Shown here: piece by piece, positions 22,158-32,350 of the stretch
How positions within the stretch are numbered: the stretch's first letter is position 1
Layout: each line of letters begins with the position of its first letter
DNA from: Alectoria sarmentosa
Taxonomy: Eukaryota; Ascomycota; Lecanoromycetes; Lecanorales; Parmeliaceae
Length of the DNA: 64,000 nucleotides
Direction: 5' to 3'
Assembly: GCA_009733775.1 (NCBI GenBank)
Contig: WOGZ01000032.1
Location: 62,001 to 126,000, forward strand
Program-made: the position numbers and the translations under genes
Notes under the pieces: generated by a model
Database searches by the model: none
The model's input: only the letters and a program-made list of their open reading frames with translations
Told to the model about the DNA's origin: nothing

Positions 22158-23345
22158 CCTTGTGGAGCAAGAGTGATCAATCTTCCGCAGAATATCCAAG
22201 GAAGAAATGGCATAGATAGTCTGGAGATGAAGAAGCCAGGAGGAACAACCAATCCCTTTATTCGTGCTATGGAGAGAACCTGTATCATGATTGATATGCC
22301 TGGTGCAGCGGTACGGGTGAGGTATGTCGGCCTCACCCGCACTGTTTCGCTGGAATCCTCGCTTTGCGTTTGAGGAGATTCATGATAGGAGACCTGTTTG
22401 AGTATGTCTTAGATGCCAGCTCCGCAAAACGCCATATTCGTAGCAATTGGAACTGAATCTTGTCCTAATCTCATCGCTTTACAACCGTAGACACGATGAT
22501 CTCACTCAAATGCGGTCTAGGCGCATAGTTGCAGGCATAGAAACAGTCGAGTGAAGAATGAAGCTGTTGAGTACGAAAGCAAGTGAGTGTATCGATAGCA
22601 CTATGAGGGTTTCAACATGTTCTACGAGAGTTTGAGAGTTGAGAACGTCCCGTCCTGTAGCTATTTATAGGTCTGCCATACGTTTTCTTTCGGTCAGCTA
22701 TCATGGGCACAGATAGACATGAAGCATACCCTATATACGTCTTTCGCCACCCAGCGTTGTCTTCTTATTTTTTGAATGTCTATTGAAGCGTGGAAGAAAT
22801 GCCATCGAACGAAGAAGCCGGGGAGGCGTTGATTGGTGCTTAGCGTGACCGAGCAGCCTTATGAGGCGAATTAGCGGGTTTCCAAATCCCATTCTCAAAC
22901 ATGCCCTTCAACTGCTCCGACTTGGAAATCATGACTTCCTTCTTTGCTGAATCTGAGGCTCTTCATGCCATGTCGCCGGATTTCCCTACGAAGCTGCAGC
23001 CCATGTCCAAGTATGTTGTCGGATTGACCCTTATCACTGCATATGATAAGTTTCCGAGATGAGACTGCAGCGCCACGAACCCCAGCATCTCAATCTCCTT
23101 AGAGAACGAGGTAGGATCTTTATTTCATTGATATTTACGAGACCTTACTTTCCAAAAGGTATCTCTTATTCTACCTCGAATTGCTTCAATTCAAAGCTCG
23201 CGGTAGCTTTGAATTGCTTCTGCTACCATTCCATGGCTCCCAGCCTTATGATGCTCTGCTGATCCTAGGCCCTCGACAATCCATCCCACACCGTATGGTC
23301 AAGGCAATTCCGTTCTTCTAACTTCAGACTCTCGCCTGTTGTGCA
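22158..23345. other. Intergenic between two surface-protein genes
   Basis: This is the shared upstream region of the divergent genes at 21336-22157 and 23346-24380. No convincing coding or repeat structure was seen. Confidence 0.45.
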
Positions 23346-24380
23346 ATGCGCGCACCTAGCAGGGCCCGCTCTTACCCCAGGACTTCTTGCATCGCCAAAT
23401 GCACCGTCCTCATTGCGTCTCTTCTTGCGAGAACCTGTGCTGCCACCCTCCCCGCACCTCCATCTCCACCCGACCAATGGCTATATCCCGACGTCAACAC
23501 GGTCCCAACATACAACTATCTTGATACTGTCAACGCATCTTGGACCTCCAACTTCGTCGCGCCATATCTTCTACTCCGGTGCCAACATCCTGATGATACC
23601 GTCCACTATGCTTATCGTACGTCTTCCTGGGCTAACCCGAGGGACTCCACCATTACCTAACGCGACTTCCTAGCATACAACCAGTCTGTCTCCGCAACAG
23701 GCTCGGCCCTTGTGCCTCTCGATGATGGAAACGCCTGGGTGTGCCACTTCCAAGTGTCTGACCTGCGCACCTCTCGCGCAACTCCGCCCACGTTCATCAG
23801 TAACGATTTCAACATCGTATTAAACGACAAACAAAAGCCCGTATTGTGGACCAACTCACAGGATGGGGGAAACACTGCGGCGTCCAGACTGACCTCGAAT
23901 CCTGCAACGACCTTCCCCACAACGTCGACAATCAGCACGTCGAAAGTCAGCACGTCTGGAATCAGGCCGAGCACCACGACGTCCTCTGCCATTACAGCCC
24001 ACATTCCTCTCTCCTCAACCGCTTCCACGCCCACCACTGCTCCTACCTCATCTTCAACCATTACAAGCTCAAGCGCCATCATCCCGCCACCCACACAACC
24101 ATCAGCCTCTCCTACCCCCTCAAGTACCACGAGCGGTCTCAGCAAGAGCCAAAAGGTTGCGATAATAGTCGGGGCGACCATGGGCGCCCTCCTGCTCCTC
24201 ATAGTAGCGATTGCCGTCCTCTTCCTCCGACGGATCAGGCGATCGGAGCGAAATGCCGTGGTCTATAGGAGCGGGCCTGGAAACGGATCCGAAAGCAAAG
24301 AGGTTTCGGGTTCCGAGGCACCGAGAGAGAGATGGAAAGGGGTTGAGATACCAAGTGCAGGAAAAGAAGGATATTTTTGA
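23346..24380 (+). CDS. Mid2-like Ser/Thr-rich single-pass cell-surface protein
   Basis: Exons 23346-23616 and 23674-24380 join in phase 1 across a 57-nt intron (GTACGT, cctaac branch point, CCTAG), giving 325 residues. A signal peptide follows a long basic start (CTVLIASLLARTCAATL). The ectodomain holds WLYPDVNTVPTYNYLDTVNA, two cysteines (LLRCQHP, WVCHFQ) and FISNDFNIVLND. After it comes a long Ser/Thr/Pro stalk, a membrane helix (VAIIVGATMGALLLLIVAIAV) with basic stop-transfer residues (LRRIRRSERN) and a short cytoplasmic tail. This is the architecture of fungal Mid2/WSC-type proteins, several of which sense wall stress, though here no WSC domain is visible. It is divergent from the Apple-domain gene. 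Confidence 0.8.
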
Positions 24381-26381
24381 GGCGCTGGAAGCAAGCCGGA
24401 GTGGACCTCACGTACGAGTCGGATGAAATCAGCGTTACGGATTTGGGAGGTAATGGAATACCAGGATACGTGATGGGTATGATATATAAAGAGGGCACTT
24501 TGCAGGTCATGCCAAAATTGCCTTTCACGCCGAAAGCGTCTATACGTAATGAATGATACCTAACGCAATAATTCTAGCACCATGACCAACCATGCAGTCA
24601 TCCTTCCTCATTCCTCAATCGATCGCGCGTGTCCTCCGAAAACAGCCTGTACAAAAGCCTCCTCAAACCCCATCCCTCCTCTCTCCTCCCCTCCCGTGAA
24701 TAGCGCCAAGATCCTCCCCACCACACCACCACCCCAAGCCTCGCTCAAAATTATCAAGAATGCGTATCCCCCATCCCCATCCCCTCAGCCCCCCCTGGCA
24801 TCCAAAGCACAAGCACGCACCTCCCGCTCTAACCCCCATACTCCCCTCCCCCCCGGGCCCCCAAAGACACCTTCCCTCCCAAGTCCCATCCCCATCCCCA
24901 TCCCCACGAAAAACCAACTCAGCGCACCGCTCGAACCCACCAAAGAGAAAAAAAAAAAACCCCCCTCGCGCATCCCCAGACCGCTGAACCCAGCCGCTCC
25001 ATCCGTTGATGCCAACAGCTCGACGCGGTTCGAGCGCGGACGTTATTGTCCGCTAGCTGTTTTGTAATTTTGTTCCGATCGGAGGGAGGAGAGGAGAGGA
25101 GAGGAGATGAGATGAGGTGAGATGAGATGAGGTAGCGTTCCCGCAGTCATGATCGTGAGGAACCGAGCCCAGCGCCTAGGGGACGTTTGGGATCTGCAAA
25201 TCCTCCAGTCGACAAGGGAGCTGTTGCGTGAAAGGGGCCCCGCATTGTTGAACTTGGTGGTATGAGGATTGATTGTCTTTTCTATGGAGCACTGTGAAGG
25301 CTACCTACTTATCCTAGCAAAAAGACGCTAGTACCATATGACATTTGCCACTGTGGGGTAGTGCTGCATCAGATTCCACCACGCATTGACTTCAGGGACG
25401 ACGGATGACTCCGGTATATATAGGCACTGTCTGTCAGATTCGACCATCCCGCACGCAAGGAACTCGGCGCCGTCGCCGGAAGTCATGAGCAGCTCCGTCA
25501 CAGAGCGAGAATGAGGCGGGTGGTTGCGTGAGAGGGGATCTTGTGCAGTTCATGACATACGGCTTTGCTCTGTGTTGGGTACTAAGTCCGTGGGACATCT
25601 TGTCTCTGTGATGATCTGTGATGAAACATTTGGAACGATCTAGGCAAGAGCAGAATACCAGGCAATTTCTCAATGGTTTGGGGAGAGCGATCAATGAATG
25701 AATGGGAGATCTGCGATGAGCAATGTTGGCCTCTCCATCCCTATGTACTAGTACGGAGAAGGCGTCGTTGCGATGCACTTCTAATGCGAAGGAGATGTGC
25801 TCGATTTGGAGCTTGCGGATATGATTGATGCAGAAGGGTTGCGTCAGCTCGAGCGGCGGCACGACGGGGCCAGCTTTGCTAGGAGGAGGTTTTGCCGTGG
25901 TGACGTTTCAGTTGCGTGAACGTGGTCGTTGGGTTGGATGGATAATTGACCGCGAGGGGGAAGGGAGGAGGTGGAACGAAAGCTCTCTCGGATGTTTCAG
26001 ATGTTTCGTTTTGCCAGGTTTGCCGGAGGTCCTTTGACTTGGAAGGGACGGCACGTCGTGACGAGCGTTGAAGGATATCGAGATGACACGAACGTGCAGG
26101 TTAGGAACTTTGAGAAAAGCAGGGATTCAATGAGCCTTGAGCTCATTCACTGCTGTAGAGTATGCTTGCGTAATGGCCAGTCAGATGGTTGCATCTGATG
26201 ACGGCGACCAAGGAGGAACGAAGAGAAAGCGCAAAAGCCGACTTGCAATGTCAACCGTGGCAACAAGGGGAGGAGCCTACATGGAAGCGCGGCAAATATT
26301 GCTGAAGTAAATAAAGGATACAACAGAAGCCTTCCTAAGAACGTCCGCACCAATCGGCTAGCGATTCACCCGTCTCTCGAC
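24381..26381. other. Intergenic with purine-rich and C-rich simple sequence
   Basis: An ATG-started plus frame at 24582-25067 (161 codons) encodes only Pro/Lys/Ser low complexity and may be chance. CCCCAT repeats lie at about 24890-24910 and a GAGGA/GAGAT purine tract at about 25081-25135. A minus frame at 25434-25905 reads coding-like (CINHIRKLQIEHISFALEV) but has no ATG and no resolved upstream exon. Confidence 0.4.
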
Positions 26382-27464
26382 TCATAGCGTCCACTCTCCG
26401 GGATACCGAGCTGACAAAAAATCTCCTCTTCTCTTGATCGATCTCCTCTTACTCGCCATCCCACTCATCCCATCATCCAAGAGCGGTGTAAACCTCACAA
26501 ACCCCTCCCCAATCTTCCCCCAATCATACGTCAATTCGAACTCCACCTTAGCGTACTTGTCCCCGATAACCATTTCCAGAGCCAAAAATCTAAATGCTCT
26601 CCTCACATAGAGATAGCTTGGCGGCATTGTCTCGGAGGCAGTGATCAGAAGCCGGAGAACAAGTTGTCTTGTTTTGCTGGCGGCATGAGAAGCGTTGCAG
26701 CAATGCTGGATACCGAGTCGCGCTGAGCTCATTAAGCCATCGAGTACTGGGGTGAAAGTTGCCTCGCTAGCAAGAGTCTCGCCGTCGTAAGATGGGGTCA
26801 TGGTGAATGAGCGGTCGTCCGTGTCAACAATGTGTCTCGATGTAGCTAATCTGCCGTTCGAAAGGCGCTTAGACTGTCAATAGAAAGGTCAATATTCCTC
26901 ATAATGTCACTCGAGCCCGAATTGATGATTCTCAACCCCCCAATTTCTTCCTTGTGCAAGAGTAAGTCAGCCGCCATCATGCAAAATCTGTCCTTATCGA
27001 TTATAAGAGAATCGCCTGCCAAAACTCCAAACCAACGTGGCAAGTCTAAATTCGGTAGTCTATCATTGCTGGTGCAGTACTAACAATTACCATGTCCACG
27101 CCGTCACCCCCGTAGGCGTGGCCTAATGCGAGACTCGAAGGATTCCCCCAGCCGTTTTGCACGGCTCGATAGATGAGTTTAATGGTATTGACATACACAC
27201 CCTGCGAATTAAGGGAGACGGCGTTGTTGATGCGAGATGCGGACTTCAAAGCCAGGTAGAGAGGGCGGGTCGTTGAGGAACGATAGGCTGCATTTATTTT
27301 GTTAGTATCACATGCTCCCACCCTTAAGCCGCTGAACACAATTACATGATTGCAATTGTAGGGCTTGGGGACAAATCCAAATTGGATTCTTTCGAAAGTA
27401 AGAATATAGTACAGACCAGCGTGAAGCTATAGAAAAGGAGCGCTAATGAAGTCATGGCCCTCAT
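26382..27464 (-). CDS. Probable secreted protein gene, exon structure unresolved (possibly broken)
   Basis: Several minus-strand segments look coding. A hydrophobic start (MRAMTSLALLFYSFTLVCTI) comes from an ATG at 27464. A segment beginning at 27287 follows a perfect TACTAAC branch point and ATGCAG acceptor and encodes YLALKSASRINNAVSLNSQG and NPSSLALGHAYGGDGVDM. A third encodes WFGVLAGDSLIIDKDRF. A last one, after TTGACAG near 26871, encodes SKRLSNGRLATSRHIVDTDD through to YVRRAFRFLALEMVIGDKYA and VEFELTYDWGKIGEGFV. The donor sites I can see do not join all segments in phase, so either an intron was missed or the gene is damaged. The C-terminal pattern recalls the secreted protein at 15335-15938. 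No function is assigned. Confidence 0.45.
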
Positions 27465-27612
27465 ATTGAAAACAAGAACGCGCCAAATCGTACAGCTCGG
27501 AGGAAGCAACATGGAAGGAGCGGTAAAAAGTACTGGAGCAAAATATATTCACTATTGCGTAAAGGTACGTTGCGACCGCAAAGTGGCAGAAAGACAAAAT
27601 AATGTAGATATA

Positions 27613-28482
27613 TTAGACCGCCCAGAAGACATGCATCTTCACTTCATCGATCCTGTAAATACAATTACCTCTTACAACAGGCGCCCATAGTTCAATGCTG
27701 TCGCCAACTTTCAACTTCCTAATGAAATTCGTAGAAGGCAAGATCGATTCATCGTTGGGTTTCTTAATTCCATCCTCGAGGTCTTGATCATACCTCCATT
27801 TAATAACGTACTTTCCCTCGGCCTTCGCTCCGGGTGAGAACCAACATTCTCTTTGAGCAACCAGGTGATATGTCTTTTCTGGTTTTGAGGGCTTCGTGTT
27901 GCTTCGAAAGGCAGATAATGCGCTTGAATTCCGCCTTTGACTTTCAGCCGCTGGCGCACCTTGCTCGAGCAGCTGATCGTCTTCTCTAATGATGCCAACA
28001 TCACAGAACTTGCCGATTTGAACATCGTACCGCTGACTGATAGCTTCAAGGACAATCATACGCGCAGGATGTTGACCTCGTGGTGGCAGACAAATCTCTG
28101 GATCTCTGCGCACAAGGCGACGTAGTCCCTTTTTCAATGTAGCAGCACGAGTAAGATTGATTTCTGAAGCTATCGGTGGCGAGTAGAGCGTGAATCCAAG
28201 CACCTCTTGCATGGCTTCAGACTCGGGGCTTGGCCAACTTGGGGAGAGGATATCGGAACACGTGCCACGCCATTTCACTGGGGTTCGAAGGAGGCCGAGT
28301 CGGGGTTTGATCGTAGTGGTGTGTGGCCAGTATTCGGCATGGTCAAGGACCAATTCGACGAGTTCCAGTGGAAGCATTTTGATTAAGAAGGTTTTGAGCC
28401 AGAGGATGGTGCTCATGGATGGGGATTTGTTAACGTCGAATTCGACAAGAGCCTGTTCCATAGACTGCTCGCTTGGAACCAT
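27613..28482 (-). CDS. Conserved fungal hypothetical protein with AEYWPH motif (paralogue A)
   Basis: This is a single-exon gene of 289 residues; the ATG at 28482 begins MVPSEQSMEQAL, and an in-frame Met 22 codons later is possible. An F-box-like amphipathic start (LPLELVELVLDHAEYWPH) opens a family seen across Pezizomycotina. Further conserved points are FTLYSPPIA, PARMIVLEAISQRYDV, KYVIKWRYDQDLEDG and the C-terminal LKVGDSIELWAPVV and VKMHVFWAV. The last part, where a G-D-x-I-x-L-W-A signature precedes a final beta strand, is a recurring C-terminal module of these proteins. There is no signal peptide or membrane helix. It is divergent from and clearly homologous to the gene at 29495-30511. 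The biochemical role is unknown; the F-box likeness is only structural inference. Confidence 0.75.
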   Translation of the reverse strand: MVPSEQSMEQALVEFDVNKSPSMSTILWLKTFLIKMLPLELVELVLDHAEYWPHTTTIKPRLGLLRTPVKWRGTCSDILSPSWPSPESEAMQEVLGFTLYSPPIASEINLTRAATLKKGLRRLVRRDPEICLPPRGQHPARMIVLEAISQRYDVQIGKFCDVGIIREDDQLLEQGAPAAESQRRNSSALSAFRSNTKPSKPEKTYHLVAQRECWFSPGAKAEGKYVIKWRYDQDLEDGIKKPNDESILPSTNFIRKLKVGDSIELWAPVVRGNCIYRIDEVKMHVFWAV

Positions 28483-29494
28483 CTTCGACTTATTCGAGAA
28501 GCGATCAGGATTGCTGTCCAGTCTTAGTTGAGGATATCATGTAGTTGACGGTTTCCAATTGACTTCCTATCTAGGAAGACTCAAAGCGGTGGAATGTAGA
28601 ATATGTCGTATGAGAATGTACAGCATTGCCGGTGGCTGCTGATCAACGAGCGAAGAATTCCTCAGGAGTAAGGCAAAGTGCATTAGGCCACTACCCTAAC
28701 ATTTAAATATTCACACAGGGAGAGTATCAGCTTCGTCTCCATCGCCCAAGTGGGCAATAGAGAATTTATGCAAATATATTTTCAGCAGCGCTTGTAGAGC
28801 GGCACCAAGCGGTGGCGATCTAAAGTATGCCAAGCCTGAGTGTTACGAATACGAGCTACCTAGCTGTACTAGCGCGTGCAAAAAAAGTTGGACTCCTCGG
28901 CATCAAAAAATGGCATCAAAAAAGCCCCACGCCTTCCCATTAGATAAAACTGACGAACGAGTAAACAAGACACATATCAAAACTAATCTTGTTGTTGTAG
29001 CAATTCTAACCTCGATAGAGTTGTGAAAGTATATTACATCTCCGTCGAGATGTAAGGGGTATAAGTATAGAGATTTGAAGATCAACAACTCTTGACTCAC
29101 AGGCTGGAATTCTTTCACCTCTTATATCTTAACAAGAAATCATCATACTTTTACTGTTTTTGGCGGCATCCGAATCGCAACGATGAGCGTAGTTAGTTTA
29201 GTCCACACAGTTTCTATGAAGTGGTGACATTTGTCGTTGTAAGTGATGGGGACCTCTGGAGTGCGCTTTTTTAGTGCCAAGAAATCGATTTTTTTGCACA
29301 CGCCAAAAACGCAATCTAACTCACTCACTCACTGGCGACCCGACAAAGGCTGAAAAGTTCGTGATTTATTTCGTCTACCTTTGAAACAAGAGCCGTGAAT
29401 GACTAGTGGGGCAATCTTCGTGTACGAGCAACCCGGCTTCTTTCATATCCGATTCCACTCGATCGAGCATCCAGCTTCAGACAACAACAACAAA
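28483..29494. other. Region between head-to-head paralogues
   Basis: This is the shared upstream region of two divergent homologous genes. Coding-like minus frames at 28903-29118 and 29143-29328 (CKKIDFLALKKRTPEVPITY) have no start or splice partner and are not called. Confidence 0.45.
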
Positions 29495-30511
29495 ATGAAC
29501 ACCACCAAGGCATTTCCGTCATACCAATTTCACTATGAGCCGTGGCTGGACATGAGTCGCTACCCCACAACGTTCGACATCATCTCTCTCAAGCGTTTCC
29601 TTTCCCAGACCCTCCCAACCAAGGTCATCGACATGATCCTGAGCCTCGCAGAATACTGGCCGCACTCGAGCTGCTCTTCTGCTTCACCAATCAAAGCCCA
29701 AGGGAAAGTGGCCCAAGACGCACTTCCAGCCCATTGGTGCAAACATCGACGACCGGAAGCCACGACCCCACTATCCTTCACCGACTCAAGCGAAGATGGC
29801 TTCGTCCTGCGCTCGCCGCCGATAGGGATTCCTCACACAGATGTCGTACCATTCCAAGCCTTGTTAGTCCCACGGACGCCGCGTCCAGTCCGCATGATAG
29901 TTTTCGAGATCCGCTACTACCGTCTCTTCCACACGAAACCAGAAAGTCGCCGGCCCCAGGTCGTCCGTCCGAGTTCAACCTGCCTCGAAGTTGGCATCAA
30001 GAAGCCTCTGCCACCTACGGAATCACCGGCCAGGGCTATCCTTGAGCCAGCCACCCCACCAATAGCTCAAGTTCTCAAAGGCAGCCCGCAATTACGGCGA
30101 ATCAGTGACCGTGTGTACAGGTTGTGGGATCTCAAGCGAAGCTTCTGCGACCCTGCACATACGAAGATTGATTTATACATGGACCACCATGCACTTGCAG
30201 ACAATATGCTCGGACAGAAGACCGTGGTGTGGAGATTCGACGATGATGTCGTCGCCGAGGCGAAAGTTCTGGACGATGGATGGGGCCGGAGCGAAGAAAC
30301 CGGAAGACATCTTTGGCTTTCCGAGGCAGACAAGGCCCAGTTGGACGATTTCGTGCACTCGTTAGCCAAGACAGACCGGGAGGAGAAAGCGGGCTTTTTG
30401 AAGCAGTTGGAGGTGGGGGATAGTTTGGGCGTGTGGGTAAGGGTGAGGGACGGGCCCTCTGTGAGCATGGTGGATGGAGTAAGGATGCATGTGTTCTGGG
30501 CAGCCTCATGA
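29495..30511 (+). CDS. Conserved fungal hypothetical protein with AEYWPH motif (paralogue B)
   Basis: This is a single-exon gene. The ATG at 29495 is preceded by a CAACAACAACAAA leader typical of fungal starts and gives 338 residues; an earlier in-frame ATG at 29399 would add 32. Landmarks shared with paralogue A are LPTKVIDMILSLAEYWPH, FVLRSPPIG, PVRMIVFEI, TVVWRFDDDV, LEVGDSLGVWVRV and VRMHVFWAAS, in the same order. Specific to this copy is an acidic and Trp-containing insert before the last module (GWGRSEETGRHLWLSEADKA). Divergence is strong, so the duplication is old. No catalytic motif is visible; function unknown. Confidence 0.75.
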   Translation: MNTTKAFPSYQFHYEPWLDMSRYPTTFDIISLKRFLSQTLPTKVIDMILSLAEYWPHSSCSSASPIKAQGKVAQDALPAHWCKHRRPEATTPLSFTDSSEDGFVLRSPPIGIPHTDVVPFQALLVPRTPRPVRMIVFEIRYYRLFHTKPESRRPQVVRPSSTCLEVGIKKPLPPTESPARAILEPATPPIAQVLKGSPQLRRISDRVYRLWDLKRSFCDPAHTKIDLYMDHHALADNMLGQKTVVWRFDDDVVAEAKVLDDGWGRSEETGRHLWLSEADKAQLDDFVHSLAKTDREEKAGFLKQLEVGDSLGVWVRVRDGPSVSMVDGVRMHVFWAAS

Positions 30512-31381
30512 TCCGTCGTTGATGGCTAGCAAACTTCGCTACAGTGGTACCGTGGGTTAGTGGGTCACAACGTAGCTCTACACAACTCTAACAATGCAAT
30601 TCCCCAGCAGATTGGCATTTCCAAGCAAGCATTTCTAGCGGCCACATGAAAATCCCCCAATCCCGCACCTCATCTCCGTCCAGTATGTGGTATAACCGAG
30701 CCGCTCGCTCTCGTTACCGTCCCCAGGGCGCCTCTAGCGAAAAGCGGGGTGAGAGGACCAACCAAGCGCGTCAGTGGGTCGCAAGTTGTTACTTTGTCTG
30801 CTCATCTCATTTGCGTCACGTCATATCATCCCAGCAGCGAGGGCACTAGTCTCGGTGATCCAGTCCTACATATCAACGTGTGGATATGTTGGTGGGGGAT
30901 ATGAGGGGTCCACCATGATGGGCTTGCGATGTGATTGGCTTCCGTAGTCAGGTACGAACAGGGCCGGCCGTAGGCATACCCCTGTAAGCGAGTTTGATTT
31001 CCGGAGACTAGAGTGCACAATGGGATGTACTTCTCGGAAGAAATTCTGTACGCATTTGGTTTCTGGTACTCTACGATAACGGGCCGCCGTTGAATGGCAA
31101 TGCTTGGTGAATATTGGATTTTAGACTATCCAGGATCCGACTGTAATGCTTTGGTATAAGGTGTTGAATCTTTGAACCATCTAGTATGATGCCTTCCATC
31201 ATCAAACTCGTTCTGTCCCTGACTCTCTCAATCATTCCCATCTCTCTGTTGTTGAAAGTTCATGCCTACGAATCGTTAGCGAAGGGGATAACTGGGGGGA
31301 CAGATGACCATGCCACCGTCAGTATCTACCAAGTCTGCTAAATACGGATCATATTCTATACCGATTGGTCCTCCGAATGAG
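30512..31381. other. Intergenic, convergent 3' regions, nothing recognised
   Basis: Only short frames without domains occur between the two convergent genes. Confidence 0.45.
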
Positions 31382-32350
31382 CTAAACCAGACAAGTATTG
31401 AGGGCGACCACCTGTCCTGCGGTAGTCCCTTCACCCACTGTTGATAAATACAAAATATTCTCTTGCTGCTTAGAGCCGCGTCCAAACCTTGCCGACGTTG
31501 GTTCCATGATCCCTGTATTGTTCTTCTCTTTACCTTCTATCGTCACCGCATATACCTCCGACGCGTGAGTCGCAACCCAAGCGGTGCCTTCCCAATCCAG
31601 GTCAAAATCATCCCATAGCGCAGTTGACGGCGCCCTTGCGAGTATCTGCACCTCGCCAGTCGCGTTGGCGTCATCGTCAACAGGAATGCGACCGTAAGAC
31701 GCTTGAGCTGTATTGGTAAAATAGACCCAACCTGGGATTGAACGAATGCCGTTGATACCTATAGGACTGTGGGATGAATTTCCGAGCAGGGGGGACTCGA
31801 TGGCCTTGCGGTACTCGCCCGTGGTTACGTTCAATTTCCATATGGCCGCCTGATATGAATCCGCGGCAAGAACAACGTCCGATGGTCCACCATGCAAAGA
31901 AGTCAACCCATTTAGGGCATTCGCTTCCGGCATCGCAGCGATCAGCTTCACCTTTGGGTCACCAGGCGTGTTAAAACCGAGGGAATGGATGGCGAACGAT
32001 CCCGGCGTGTGCGTATAGGGATTCGACCAATTCCCAGCAATCACAGCGAAGACATCTGGTGCATACTCGGCTATACCAAGTACACTGGTGACGCCAGTGA
32101 AGTTGTGTAAAAGGGTCGGCGGTCGACCAGGTTTAGTAGGATCGAGACCGTATATGAGTGGTTTGTTTACAACGTCAACAATGAGGTGACCATTTGAGCG
32201 AGCGTGGAGATTCTCTAATCTCTCTTCCTTGAACTGGTAGACTATGCTAAAAGCAGAGGGTGATGGTGCCGCCAGGACGGCAAAAGGAGCAAGCAGCAAC
32301 AAGACGAATAATGTTAGCGTTTTGAGAAATTCTAAGCAGGCCTGTGACAT
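31382..32350 (-). CDS. Secreted six-bladed beta-propeller, hetero-Diels-Alderase-like (SMP-30/gluconolactonase superfamily)
   Basis: This is a single-exon gene of 322 residues from the ATG at 32350; the frame runs on upstream but the signal peptide (LTLFVLLLLAPFAVLA) fixes this start. The mature part shows the family landmarks in order: LENLHARSNGHLIVDVV, VLGIAEYAPDVFAVIAGN, ANALNGLTSL, DVVLAADSYQAAIWKLN, PIGINGIRSIPGWVYFTN, WDDFDLDWEGTAWVATH, SARFGRGSKQ and TAGQVVALN. These are the blades of the calcium-dependent phosphotriesterase-like propellers that include the hetero-Diels-Alderases AsR5, EupF and PycR1 of tropolone and meroterpenoid pathways. No biosynthetic core gene lies nearby, so its substrate is unknown. 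Many fungi carry such orphan members. Confidence 0.8.
   Translation of the reverse strand: MSQACLEFLKTLTLFVLLLLAPFAVLAAPSPSAFSIVYQFKEERLENLHARSNGHLIVDVVNKPLIYGLDPTKPGRPPTLLHNFTGVTSVLGIAEYAPDVFAVIAGNWSNPYTHTPGSFAIHSLGFNTPGDPKVKLIAAMPEANALNGLTSLHGGPSDVVLAADSYQAAIWKLNVTTGEYRKAIESPLLGNSSHSPIGINGIRSIPGWVYFTNTAQASYGRIPVDDDANATGEVQILARAPSTALWDDFDLDWEGTAWVATHASEVYAVTIEGKEKNNTGIMEPTSARFGRGSKQQENILYLSTVGEGTTAGQVVALNTCLV

Noticed and set aside
24582..25067. Pro/Lys-rich plus-strand ORF with ATG
   Set aside because: Low complexity from C-rich simple sequence; no intron, domain or signal, so likely chance.
25434..25905. Coding-like minus-strand frame
   Set aside because: No ATG in the frame and no upstream exon that joins in phase could be found.
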